Part shown: piece after piece, positions 1 through 5,359 of the stretch
Numbering within the stretch: the first letter of the stretch is position 1
How the letters are laid out: each line of letters opens with the position of its first letter
Source: Paracoccaceae bacterium
GTDB lineage: Bacteria; Pseudomonadota; Alphaproteobacteria; Rhodobacterales; Rhodobacteraceae
Direction: 5' to 3'
DNA: 5,359 nucleotides
NCBI GenBank assembly: GCA_023254015.1
Contig: JALQYS010000325.1
Location: 1 to 5,359, forward strand
Position numbers and translations under genes: made by a program
Notes under the pieces: model-generated
What the model was told of the DNA's origin: nothing
Seen by the model: the letters and a program-made list of their open reading frames with translations, nothing else
Database searches by the model: none

Positions 1-1513
1 GGATACGGATCGTGCGGGCCTGATCGGCGATCGACCGGGTGATGGCCTGACGGATCCACCAGGTGGCATAGGTCGAGAACTTGTAGCCGCGGCGGTATTC
101 GAACTTGTCCACCGCCTTCATCAGGCCGATGTTGCCTTCCTGAATGAGGTCCAGGAATTGCAGGCCGCGGTTGGTGTATTTCTTGGCGATCGAGATCACC
201 AGACGCAGGTTCGCCTCGACCATTTCCTTCTTGGCCTGACGCGCCTCTTTCTCGCCCTTCTGGACCTGGTTCACGATGCGGCGGAATTCGGAAATGTCGA
301 CGCCGACATCTTGGCCGACCTGCGCCATTTCGGCGCGCAGCTCTTCCACCTTGTCGCGGGATTTCTCGATCAGCGCCTGCCAGCCGCGGCCGGATTTTGC
401 CGCCATCCGGTCAAGCCAGGTCGGGTCCAGCTCGTATCCCTGGTATTCGTCGATGAATTCGCGGCGGTTGATGCGGGCGGCATCGGCCAGCTTTACCATG
501 CCCGAGTTGATCGACATGATGCGCTTGTTGATGCCGTAAAGCTGGTCGATCAGCGCCTCGATCCGGTTGTTGTGCAGATGCAGCGCGTTGACCAGAACCA
601 CGATTTCCGAGCGCAGCTTCTGATAGGCGGCTTCTTCGGCCGCCGAAAAGCGGATGCTGTCCGACAGGGTGGCGGACATGCGGGCATCCTGCATCTCGGC
701 CAGCTTGTCATAATCGCGCGCGATGAGGTCCAGCGTTTCCAGAACCTTGGGCTTCAGCGCCGCTTCCATCGCGGCCAGCGACATGCTCGATCCGTCGTCC
801 TCGTCATCCTCTTCGGGTTCCGAGTAGATCGGATTGCCGTCGGCATTCAGCTCGGGTTCGGCCGTGCCGGCGCGGCGCGGTGCGGGGGCGGCCCCCACCT
901 CCACCCCTTCCAGATCGGGGCCGCCGACCATGTCCTCGTCGCCATCCAGGCTGCGCCCGAACGTCGCCTCAAGGTCGATCACGTCGCGCAGAAGAATGTC
1001 TTCGCTGAGAAGTTCGTCGCGCCAGATGATGATGGCCTGAAAGGTCAGCGGGCTTTCGCAAAGCCCGGCGATCATGGTGTTGCGACCAGCCTCGATGCGC
1101 TTGGCGATGGCGATCTCGCCCTCGCGCGACAAGAGTTCGACACTGCCCATCTCGCGCAGATACATGCGCACCGGGTCATCGGTGCGGTCCAGCGTTTCGG
1201 TGGTGGTGCCGACAACGGCCACTTCGCGCGAGGTCGAGGTTTCAACCAGTTCGCCCACCGGCGCCTCGGCCTCTTCGACCTCTTCGTCGTCGATGATGTT
1301 GATGCCCATTTCCGATAGCATCGCCATCACGTCCTCGATCTGCTCGGACGAGACCTGCTCGGGCGGCATCACCGCATTCAGCTGGTCATAGGTGATATAG
1401 CCGCGCTCCTTGGCATCGGCGATCATCCGCTTGACGGCAGCCTGAGAGAGGTCAAGGGAAACGTCGGCCTCTTCGCCTTCGGGTTTGCCGTCATCGGTGT
1501 CTTTCGAGGCCAT
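1..1513 (-). CDS. rpoD: RNA polymerase primary sigma factor RpoD (sigma-70), 3' part outside window
   Basis: Housekeeping sigma factor that directs core RNA polymerase to most promoters. The frame is open from the ATG at 1513 to the window edge, giving 504 residues. Region 1.1 is at about residues 21-80. Region 1.2 is at about 111-142 (TDDPVRMYLREMGSVELLSR). A long non-conserved region follows to about 410, including an acidic run near 232-240 (EPEEDDEDD). Region 2 starts near 427, with the core-binding segment FLDLIQEGNIGLMKAV (453-468) and the -10 melting and recognition segment YATWWIRQAITR (482-493). Q489 and T492 match the -10-reading Gln and Thr of E. coli sigma-70. The last residues, DQARTIRI, are region 2.4. 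Regions 3 and 4 (roughly 150-170 residues) lie beyond base 1, so this is truncation by the window, not a broken gene. The start is supported by GGAG five bases upstream. It follows dnaG after 107 nt on the same strand. Identification is very secure. Confidence 0.97.
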   Translation of the reverse strand, partial: MASKDTDDGKPEGEEADVSLDLSQAAVKRMIADAKERGYITYDQLNAVMPPEQVSSEQIEDVMAMLSEMGINIIDDEEVEEAEAPVGELVETSTSREVAVVGTTTETLDRTDDPVRMYLREMGSVELLSREGEIAIAKRIEAGRNTMIAGLCESPLTFQAIIIWRDELLSEDILLRDVIDLEATFGRSLDGDEDMVGGPDLEGVEVGAAPAPRRAGTAEPELNADGNPIYSEPEEDDEDDGSSMSLAAMEAALKPKVLETLDLIARDYDKLAEMQDARMSATLSDSIRFSAAEEAAYQKLRSEIVVLVNALHLHNNRIEALIDQLYGINKRIMSINSGMVKLADAARINRREFIDEYQGYELDPTWLDRMAAKSGRGWQALIEKSRDKVEELRAEMAQVGQDVGVDISEFRRIVNQVQKGEKEARQAKKEMVEANLRLVISIAKKYTNRGLQFLDLIQEGNIGLMKAVDKFEYRRGYKFSTYATWWIRQAITRSIADQARTIRI

Positions 1514-1518
1514 GTCGT

Positions 1519-1522
1519 CTCC
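1519..1522 (-). promoter_or_regulatory. Shine-Dalgarno site of rpoD
   Basis: On the minus strand GGAG is followed by ACGAC and then the rpoD ATG, a five-base spacing. This fixes the start at 1513 and gives the N-terminus MASKDTDD, which leads directly into region 1.1. Confidence 0.7.
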
Positions 1523-1543
1523 GTCGTTCAAAGGCGAATAGAG

Positions 1544-1560
1544 GCGCTGCGAATCAGCGC
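1544..1560. repeat. Perfect 6-bp inverted repeat in the rpoD leader
   Basis: GCGCTG (1544-1549) and CAGCGC (1555-1560) are exact inverted complements separated by five bases, CGAAT. The spacer overlaps a GANTC methylation site (1551-1555) and one copy of the GCGAATCA repeat. It could be an operator for a dimeric regulator or a small hairpin in the 5' leader of the rpoD mRNA, 31 bases or more upstream of the start codon. The symmetry is directly visible; its function is inferred. Confidence 0.45.
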
Positions 1561-1588
1561 GGGGATTGCGAATCAATAGCGCGAATCA
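1549..1588. repeat. Three direct copies of GCGAATCA upstream of rpoD, each with a GANTC (CcrM-type) site
   Basis: GCGAATCA occurs at 1549-1556, 1568-1575 and 1581-1588. A shorter match, GCGAAT, lies at 1534-1539. On the transcribed strand the unit reads TGATTCGC. Each full copy contains GAATC (1551-1555, 1570-1574, 1583-1587), the GANTC target of the alphaproteobacterial adenine methyltransferase CcrM. Start-to-start spacings are 19 and 13 bases, so the copies are not all on one face of the helix. I could not find a convincing -35/-10 pair among them. The arrangement fits a regulatory region for rpoD, but the binding factor is unknown. Confidence 0.5.
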
Positions 1589-1603
1589 AGGAAAAGGACA
1601 GGG

Positions 1604-1619
1604 GGGGTGCGAACGCCCC
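1604..1619 (-). terminator. Weak terminator-like hairpin after dnaG
   Basis: One base after the dnaG stop the minus strand reads GGGGCG-TTCG-CACCCC. This gives four G-C pairs, one C/A mismatch and one further G-C pair around a TTCG loop. A pyrimidine stretch (CCC, then TGTCCTTTTCCTT) follows, but it is not a clean T-tract. It may partly separate dnaG from rpoD, or simply protect the dnaG 3' end. Intrinsic termination is possible but not well supported. Confidence 0.3.
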
Positions 1620-1620
1620 G

Positions 1621-3543
1621 TTAGCGTTTCTTTTCCCAGACCCTTTCATCAATCATGGCCTGCAGCACCCCGGAAAGTGCTGCGCGGTCCTCGCCCATGT
1701 CGCCCGTCTCTTCGCGGGCGGGGTGGTCGGCGCGGTGGCGGGCCTCGGCGGCCTTGGAAAGCCGCCAGGTCAGCCCCTCATCGGCAAGGCCGGTCAGGTC
1801 CTGCACGGCGTCCTCCACCTCGCGGCGGGCGGCACGATGGGCGTCAAGTTTGGCCATTTCCTCGGCGATGCAAAGGGTTGCAAGCTCGGTATCCAGGGGG
1901 TTGCGCAGCGGGGGCGCGATCTGCACATGGGGACGGCGCATCAGCGCGTCAAGGGCGGCGCCCGCCTCGGCCCGCAAGATGTCGTGCAGCCGCGCGGCGT
2001 CGGTGTCGGCATGGGTCAGCAACAGGCGGCGCAGGATGTTGTGATCCTCACCCGTGAGATCCAGCCGCTCCAGCGCGGTCTCAAAGCGGTGGATCAGCGC
2101 CGGGTGGGTGATGAGGCTGGCCAGAATGACCGCCTCGCGCAGGGGTTCCTCTACCGGCTGGCCCTGGGCCAGAAGCGACTGGCGGGCGGCGGCGGTGGGC
2201 GGCAGGGGCGTGCCCTTGGGGGTAAAGCGCTGGCGGAAGGCGGGCACTTTCGCCCCGCCCTGCCCGAACAGCTCCAGTCGCAGACGCTTGATATCCTCGC
2301 CGTAATGGGCGCGGATCGACGGGTCGGCGATACGCTTGAGATGGGCGCGGAGCGATTTATCAAGGGCCGCCTTGCGTTCGGGGCTGTCGAACACCCGGGC
2401 CTCGGTTTCGCGTTTCCACAAGAGGTTGACCATGGGCTGGGCGGCATCCAGCACCGCCTGCATCGCCCCGGCCCCTTGGGCCTTTATCAGATCATCGGGG
2501 TCCATCCCGCCGGGCAGCACGGCAAAGCGCAAGCCCTTGCCCGCCTCCAGAAGCGGCAGGGCAAGGTCGATAACCCGCAGCGCCGCCCGGGTGCCGGCCG
2601 CGTCGCCATCCAGCGCGATGACCGGCTCGTCATGGATGCGCCACATCAGGCGCAGCTGGTCTTCGGTGACGGCGGTGCCAAGGGGCGCGACGGCGGCGGT
2701 GAACCCGGCCTCGGCCAGCGCGATCACATCCATATAACCCTCGGCGACGATCAGGGGCTTGTCCTTGCCGGCCGCTTCGCGCGCAGGCGCGTGGTTGAAA
2801 AGGTTGCGGCCCTTGTCGAAGATCTCGGTTTCCGGGCCGTTCAGGTATTTGGCGTTGTCTTTCGGGTCCATCGCCCGGCCGCCAAGGGAAATCGCCCGGC
2901 CGCGCCCGTCGCGGATCGGAAAGATGATGCGGTTGCGGAAGCGGTCATAGGGCTCGCCCCCCTTGTCGGACTTGGCGCAGACGCCCGAAGCGACCAGAAG
3001 ATCGTCGGGGATGCCCTTCTGCTTCATGGCCAGTTGCAGCCCATGCCAGCCGTCCGGAGCAAATCCGATTTCCCAGCGGTCCTGCGCGGCAGGCGGCAGG
3101 CCGCGCTTGGCAAGGTAGGCGCGGGCCTCGGCGGCGGCGCTGGTTTTCAGCTGCAGGCGGAACCATTTGACCGCCTCTTCCATCACCTCGGTCAACTGGC
3201 TGCGCCGGTCAGCGACCTGCGCCGCCTTTGGATCGCGGGCGGGCATGGGCATACCGGCCTCGCGCGCCAGCACCTCCACCGCCTCCATAAAGCCGAGGTT
3301 TTCGGTTTCCTTGAGGAAGGTCAGCGCGTCGCCCTTGGCGTGGCAGCCAAAGCAATAGTAATAGCCCTTTCGGTCATCCACATGAAAAGACGCGGATTTT
3401 TCCTGGTGGAACGGGCAAGGCGCCCACATGTCGCCCTTGGCCATGTTGGACTTGCGCGCATCCCACGTCACCTTGCGCCCGACGACGGACGACAGGGAGA
3501 CGCGGGTGCGCAATTCGTCAAGAAAACCGGGTGGCAGGGACAT
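1621..3543 (-). CDS. dnaG: DNA primase DnaG
   Basis: Synthesises the short RNA primers for leading- and lagging-strand replication and acts with the DnaB helicase at the fork. The protein is 640 residues. The N-terminal CHC2 zinc-binding domain has ligands C43, H46 (CPFH), C64 and C67 (CFGC). The RNA polymerase core follows: YDRFRNRIIFPIRDGRG (199-215), the KYLNGPET motif (232-239), and a Toprim centre with EGYMDV (268-273), DGD (312-314) and DPDD (348-351). These provide the catalytic Glu and the metal-binding Asp residues. About residues 465-640 form the helical DnaB-interacting domain, less conserved as usual. The ATG at 3543 is chosen because MSLPPGFLDELRTR aligns with the usual primase start, although no Shine-Dalgarno precedes it. 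The frame stays open 47 codons further upstream, but that part looks non-coding. The stop is TAA at 1621-1623. rpoD lies downstream, as in the enterobacterial macromolecular-synthesis operon. Confidence 0.97.
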   Translation of the reverse strand: MSLPPGFLDELRTRVSLSSVVGRKVTWDARKSNMAKGDMWAPCPFHQEKSASFHVDDRKGYYYCFGCHAKGDALTFLKETENLGFMEAVEVLAREAGMPMPARDPKAAQVADRRSQLTEVMEEAVKWFRLQLKTSAAAEARAYLAKRGLPPAAQDRWEIGFAPDGWHGLQLAMKQKGIPDDLLVASGVCAKSDKGGEPYDRFRNRIIFPIRDGRGRAISLGGRAMDPKDNAKYLNGPETEIFDKGRNLFNHAPAREAAGKDKPLIVAEGYMDVIALAEAGFTAAVAPLGTAVTEDQLRLMWRIHDEPVIALDGDAAGTRAALRVIDLALPLLEAGKGLRFAVLPGGMDPDDLIKAQGAGAMQAVLDAAQPMVNLLWKRETEARVFDSPERKAALDKSLRAHLKRIADPSIRAHYGEDIKRLRLELFGQGGAKVPAFRQRFTPKGTPLPPTAAARQSLLAQGQPVEEPLREAVILASLITHPALIHRFETALERLDLTGEDHNILRRLLLTHADTDAARLHDILRAEAGAALDALMRRPHVQIAPPLRNPLDTELATLCIAEEMAKLDAHRAARREVEDAVQDLTGLADEGLTWRLSKAAEARHRADHPAREETGDMGEDRAALSGVLQAMIDERVWEKKR

Positions 3544-3549
3544 AGGGGC

Positions 3550-3579
3550 TATATGGGGCCTTGGGGGATGATTCCGCAA
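3550..3579 (-). promoter_or_regulatory. Candidate dnaG promoter, possibly producing a leaderless mRNA
   Basis: On the minus strand TTGCGG (3574-3579) is separated by 18 bases from CATATA (3550-3555). The predicted transcription start, seven bases after the -10 box, is the A of the dnaG ATG at 3543. This fits the absence of any Shine-Dalgarno sequence before dnaG. The -10 box matches TATAAT at only three positions (TATAGC two bases on matches at four), so the call is tentative. The GANTC site at 3570-3574 overlaps the end of the -35 box. Confidence 0.3.
3570..3574. promoter_or_regulatory. GANTC (CcrM-type) methylation site upstream of dnaG
   Basis: GATTC sits 27 bases before the dnaG ATG. It is the only GANTC site in the window outside the rpoD leader. 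In alphaproteobacteria with CcrM such a site passes from full to hemi-methylated as the fork moves through, which can alter promoter use. The site itself is certain; that it regulates dnaG is inference. Confidence 0.4.
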
Positions 3580-3595
3580 CTCCTCGGGCGCCTTC

Positions 3596-3649
3596 GGCTT
3601 CTCGTCGTCGCGGCCCACGAGGAGCGACGAAGTCGACGACGAGTTAGCC
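3596..3649 (-). terminator. Long inverted repeat at the end of the amidohydrolase gene
   Basis: CTCGTCGTCG (3601-3610) and CGACGACGAG (3634-3643) form a perfect 10-bp inverted repeat with a 23-base loop. After a small internal mismatch the stem continues with GGCT (3596-3599) and AGCC (3646-3649), reaching into the amidohydrolase stop codon. A competing inner stem pairs TCGTCGC with GCGACGA on the transcript. No T-tract follows, so it is not a classical intrinsic terminator. It may act as a 3'-end stabiliser, a Rho-associated end, or an attenuator between the sox unit and dnaG. The structure is visible; the role is inferred. Confidence 0.4.
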
Positions 3650-4792
3650 CAAAAGGTCGCGCGCGATCTGGTGAAAGATCGCAACGCCCGGCTGGATCAG
3701 CGCATCAGGGAAGTCGTAATCGGGGTTGTGCAAGGCCGGGTGCGCCTCTCCCACCCCTAGAAACAGCATGGCCGAACGCGTGCCGGGCTGACCGAAGCGG
3801 CCGAAATCCTCGGAACCGCGCATGGGCAAATCGCCTTCCTCATGGGCCATGCCAAGCGTCTCCATCGCGGCAGCGATCCGGGCGGTGGCCTCGGGGTCGT
3901 TGACCGAGGCGGCAAAATCGTCATGGGTTTCGAAGGCCAGCGTCAGCCCATGGGCCTTGACCTCGGCGCGGGCGATTTCCATCGCCTCGGCGCGCAGGTC
4001 GGCCATGCCGGCATCTTCCAGCGTGCGCAGGGTGATCCAGAGTTCGGCCAGACCGGGCGCGATGCCGAAGGCAGGCTCTCCCAGCCGGGCATGGGTCACC
4101 GTCACCAGCCGATAGCCCGGCTGCAGCGGGCTAGGCGGGGCAAGGCGGGTGAAGGCCGAGATCAGCCCGGCCAGCGCGGGCGCCGGCGAGGTGCCGGTTT
4201 CGGGCAGGCTGGCATGGGCGGTCTTGCCGTGCAGGGTGATCTTCAGCCCCTGACTGGCGCAATTCACCACGCCGGATTTCACCAATCCCCGGCCAAAGGC
4301 CACGCCCGGCATGTTGTGGATCGCAAAGGCCCAGTCGGGTCTGATCGCCGCAAAGACCGGATCGGCCATCACCGCCGCAGCGCCAGAGCCGTCCTCTTCG
4401 GCAGGCTGGAACATCAGCACCACCCTGCCCCGCGCCGGTCTTTGCCGCGCGATAAGCCGGCCAAGGCCGATCAGCAGCGTCATATGCCCGTCATGGCCGC
4501 AGAGGTGCCCCTTGCCCACAATGGTCGAGCGGTGGGGGGCGTCAGAGACCTCTTCGATCGGCAGGGCGTCAAGTTCCGCCCGGAACAGGACGGTCGGGCC
4601 GGGTGCGGCGCCGTTGAACACCGCGGCTACACCGTGGCCGCCAAGGCCGGTAAGGATCTGGTCCGGCTGAAGCGGGCCAAGCGCCGACACCACCCGCGCG
4701 GCCGTGCCAGCCTCTTCGCGGCTGATCTCGGGAAAGCGGTGCAGATCTCGCCGCCAATCTGTCAGGTCCGCGACGTCCTGGTTCGTCAGCAT
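3644..4792 (-). CDS. M20-family amidohydrolase (hippurate / N-acyl-amino-acid hydrolase type)
   Basis: Predicted cytoplasmic metal-dependent hydrolase of N-acyl amino acids or related amides; the substrate cannot be read from the sequence. The protein is 382 residues, a normal length for the M20D/HipO group. It begins with the family signature DLHRFPEIS (16-24). The metal centre is built from CGHDGH (98-103, ligands C98 and H100), QPAEE (129-133, the two Glu being general base and ligand), H159 in IHNMPG, and H355 in LHNPDYDF. The lid or dimerisation domain carries HGKTAHAS (188-195). GSEDFGRF (327-334) is also typical. The usual RADxDALP motif reads RAELDALP (71-78), a Glu for Asp change. 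No signal peptide or membrane segment is seen. The ATG shares one base with the soxG TGA (TGATG), so translation is probably coupled to soxG. A role in feeding N-acylated or N-methylated amino acid breakdown is guesswork. Confidence 0.88.
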   Translation of the reverse strand: MLTNQDVADLTDWRRDLHRFPEISREEAGTAARVVSALGPLQPDQILTGLGGHGVAAVFNGAAPGPTVLFRAELDALPIEEVSDAPHRSTIVGKGHLCGHDGHMTLLIGLGRLIARQRPARGRVVLMFQPAEEDGSGAAAVMADPVFAAIRPDWAFAIHNMPGVAFGRGLVKSGVVNCASQGLKITLHGKTAHASLPETGTSPAPALAGLISAFTRLAPPSPLQPGYRLVTVTHARLGEPAFGIAPGLAELWITLRTLEDAGMADLRAEAMEIARAEVKAHGLTLAFETHDDFAASVNDPEATARIAAAMETLGMAHEEGDLPMRGSEDFGRFGQPGTRSAMLFLGVGEAHPALHNPDYDFPDALIQPGVAIFHQIARDLLG

Positions 4793-5325
4793 CAGGCGCG
4801 CGCCGCAACAGTGCGCATGGCGGTTTCAATCTCATGCCAGGCGGTGCGGACCATCGAGCGGAACACAAGGACGAGAAAGCCCTCCGTCTCGCGGATCAAG
4901 ACGGCAGACATATGGCCCAAGGGCGCGCGGATGGCCCGGCCCGGCGGAAAAGCCGCCGCGCGCAGGTCCACCGGCACATGCCGCATCAGCACATCCGCCG
5001 CCCGCTCGCCCACAAGGCGCAGCGCCGCCCAGCCGCCGGACTGGTCGGTGACGGCGGCAGCCGGTCCGAAATCAGGCGGCGTCACCCCGATCAGGAAGGC
5101 CTGATCGCGGCCGGTCCAGACCAGATGCGCGCTGCCACTGGACGACAGGCTGTTCGGCGCGGGGAAGGAAAGACCCAAAGGTTTCAACGCCTTGGCGACA
5201 GCCTTCTCGCCCCCCGGAAAGAGCGCGACTGAGGTGATGGGGCCAAGCTCCACCGCCTCCAGCCTGCAGGTGCCGTGGGTCAGGGGGGCGCGATCCAGCG
5301 CGGGTTTTGCAATCAGCTCAGGCAC
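4792..5325 (-). CDS. soxG: Sarcosine oxidase gamma subunit SoxG
   Basis: Small subunit of heterotetrameric sarcosine oxidase, which oxidatively demethylates sarcosine to glycine, making hydrogen peroxide and passing the one-carbon unit to tetrahydrofolate. The gamma subunit has a GcvT-like fold and is structural. The protein is 177 residues, close to the usual size. Family-like segments, from memory of the family, are SFPAPN (53-58), LVWTGRDQAFLIG (68-80), VTDQSGGWAALRLVGERA (92-109), LGHMSAVLIRE (136-146) and FRSMVRTAWHEIE (155-167). The start codon is GTG at 5325, chosen because GGGGAG lies seven bases upstream. It overlaps the end of soxA by 8 nt (GTGCCTGA), the expected soxA-soxG packing. 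The downstream junction with the amidohydrolase is TGATG. The upstream soxB, soxD and most of soxA should lie to the right of the window. Confidence 0.9.
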   Translation of the reverse strand: MPELIAKPALDRAPLTHGTCRLEAVELGPITSVALFPGGEKAVAKALKPLGLSFPAPNSLSSSGSAHLVWTGRDQAFLIGVTPPDFGPAAAVTDQSGGWAALRLVGERAADVLMRHVPVDLRAAAFPPGRAIRAPLGHMSAVLIRETEGFLVLVFRSMVRTAWHEIETAMRTVAARA

Positions 5326-5359
5326 GCAGTTTCTCCCCGTCCTTGTCGTGGAACACCGG
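5318..5359 (-). CDS. soxA: Sarcosine oxidase alpha subunit SoxA, last 13 residues only
   Basis: The minus-strand frame reads PVFHDKDGEKLRA and then TGA, from the window edge to 5318. The PVF-(F/Y/H)-D-x-x-G ending is like the C-terminus of the roughly 1000-residue SoxA subunits. The position directly before soxG, with an 8-nt overlap, is where soxA is found in soxBDAG operons. With only 13 codons visible the identification depends mostly on context. Confidence 0.65.
   Translation of the reverse strand, partial: PVFHDKDGEKLRA
5333..5338 (-). promoter_or_regulatory. Shine-Dalgarno site of soxG, inside soxA
   Basis: GGGGAG on the minus strand lies seven bases before a GTG at 5325, within the final codons of soxA. 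It decides the GTG start of soxG over later in-frame codons. Confidence 0.65.

Noticed and set aside
158..1318. Plus-strand open frame of 386 codons opposite rpoD
   Set aside because: It is antisense to unmistakable sigma-70 regions. Its composition (rich in H, Q, G, A, F and V in shadow-like order) is typical of a reverse-frame artefact.
1..1513. rpoD as a truncated or broken gene
   Set aside because: The frame stays open to base 1 and stops in the middle of conserved region 2.4, so the missing end is due to the window edge.
1549..1588. CRISPR-like or replication-origin iterons
   Set aside because: Only three 8-base repeats with unequal 19- and 13-base spacing are present, with no cas genes, no AT-rich unwinding region and no initiator gene nearby. 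A promoter-proximal regulatory role is the simpler reading.
1534..1620. Sigma-70-type promoter for rpoD within the TGATTCGC repeats
   Set aside because: The TTGATT sequences resemble -35 boxes, but no acceptable -10 box lies 16-19 bases downstream of either one.
3544..3684. 47-residue N-terminal extension of DnaG from an ATG at 3684
   Set aside because: It would overlap the amidohydrolase 3' end by 41 nt and run through the inverted repeat. The added residues (Arg/Ser-rich, then Pro-rich) do not resemble a primase N-terminus, and the 3543 start fits the family.
1723..3903. Very long plus-strand open frame (726 codons) opposite dnaG
   Set aside because: It is the antisense shadow of a high-GC gene: stop codons are rare opposite strongly biased codons. 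It has no recognisable domain, crosses the dnaG/amidohydrolase gap, and dnaG on the other strand has full catalytic motifs.
3842..5104. Plus-strand open frame of 420 codons opposite the amidohydrolase gene and soxG
   Set aside because: It spans two convincing minus-strand genes with family motifs, and no domain is seen in the antisense product.

Overview
The window reads as chromosomal housekeeping DNA of a high-GC alphaproteobacterium, most likely a member of the Rhodobacteraceae. This rests on recalled resemblance of the RpoD and DnaG proteins, on a heterotetrameric sarcosine oxidase operon, and on the dnaG-rpoD order without rpsU. No database search was possible, so no genus is proposed. 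All supported genes lie on the minus strand and are transcribed from high to low coordinates.

Layout in transcription order. At the right edge are the last 13 codons of soxA, the sarcosine oxidase alpha subunit. They overlap by 8 nt with soxG, the gamma subunit (GTG start, good Shine-Dalgarno). The soxG stop overlaps the start of an M20-family amidohydrolase (TGATG junction). A 100-nt gap follows, holding a long inverted repeat and a possible dnaG promoter. Next is dnaG (DNA primase, 640 aa), then a 107-nt gap with three copies of GCGAATCA, a small palindrome and a weak terminator-like hairpin. Last is rpoD (primary sigma factor), which runs off the left edge after 504 codons, inside sigma region 2.4.

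Two units seem to be joined here. The sox genes and the amidohydrolase form a tightly packed catabolic unit that oxidises sarcosine to glycine plus a one-carbon unit. dnaG and rpoD are the remnant of the macromolecular-synthesis cluster known from enterobacteria (rpsU-dnaG-rpoD), pairing replication priming with bulk transcription initiation.

The most notable signal is not a gene. A base-by-base scan finds exactly four GANTC sites, the target of the alphaproteobacterial CcrM methyltransferase. All four lie in the two gaps in front of rpoD (three sites in 37 nt) and dnaG (one site, overlapping a candidate -35 box), and none lies in about 5.1 kb of coding sequence. This suggests cell-cycle-linked methylation control of both genes. 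I see no mobile element, CRISPR array, tRNA or rRNA gene, and no clearly new protein system.
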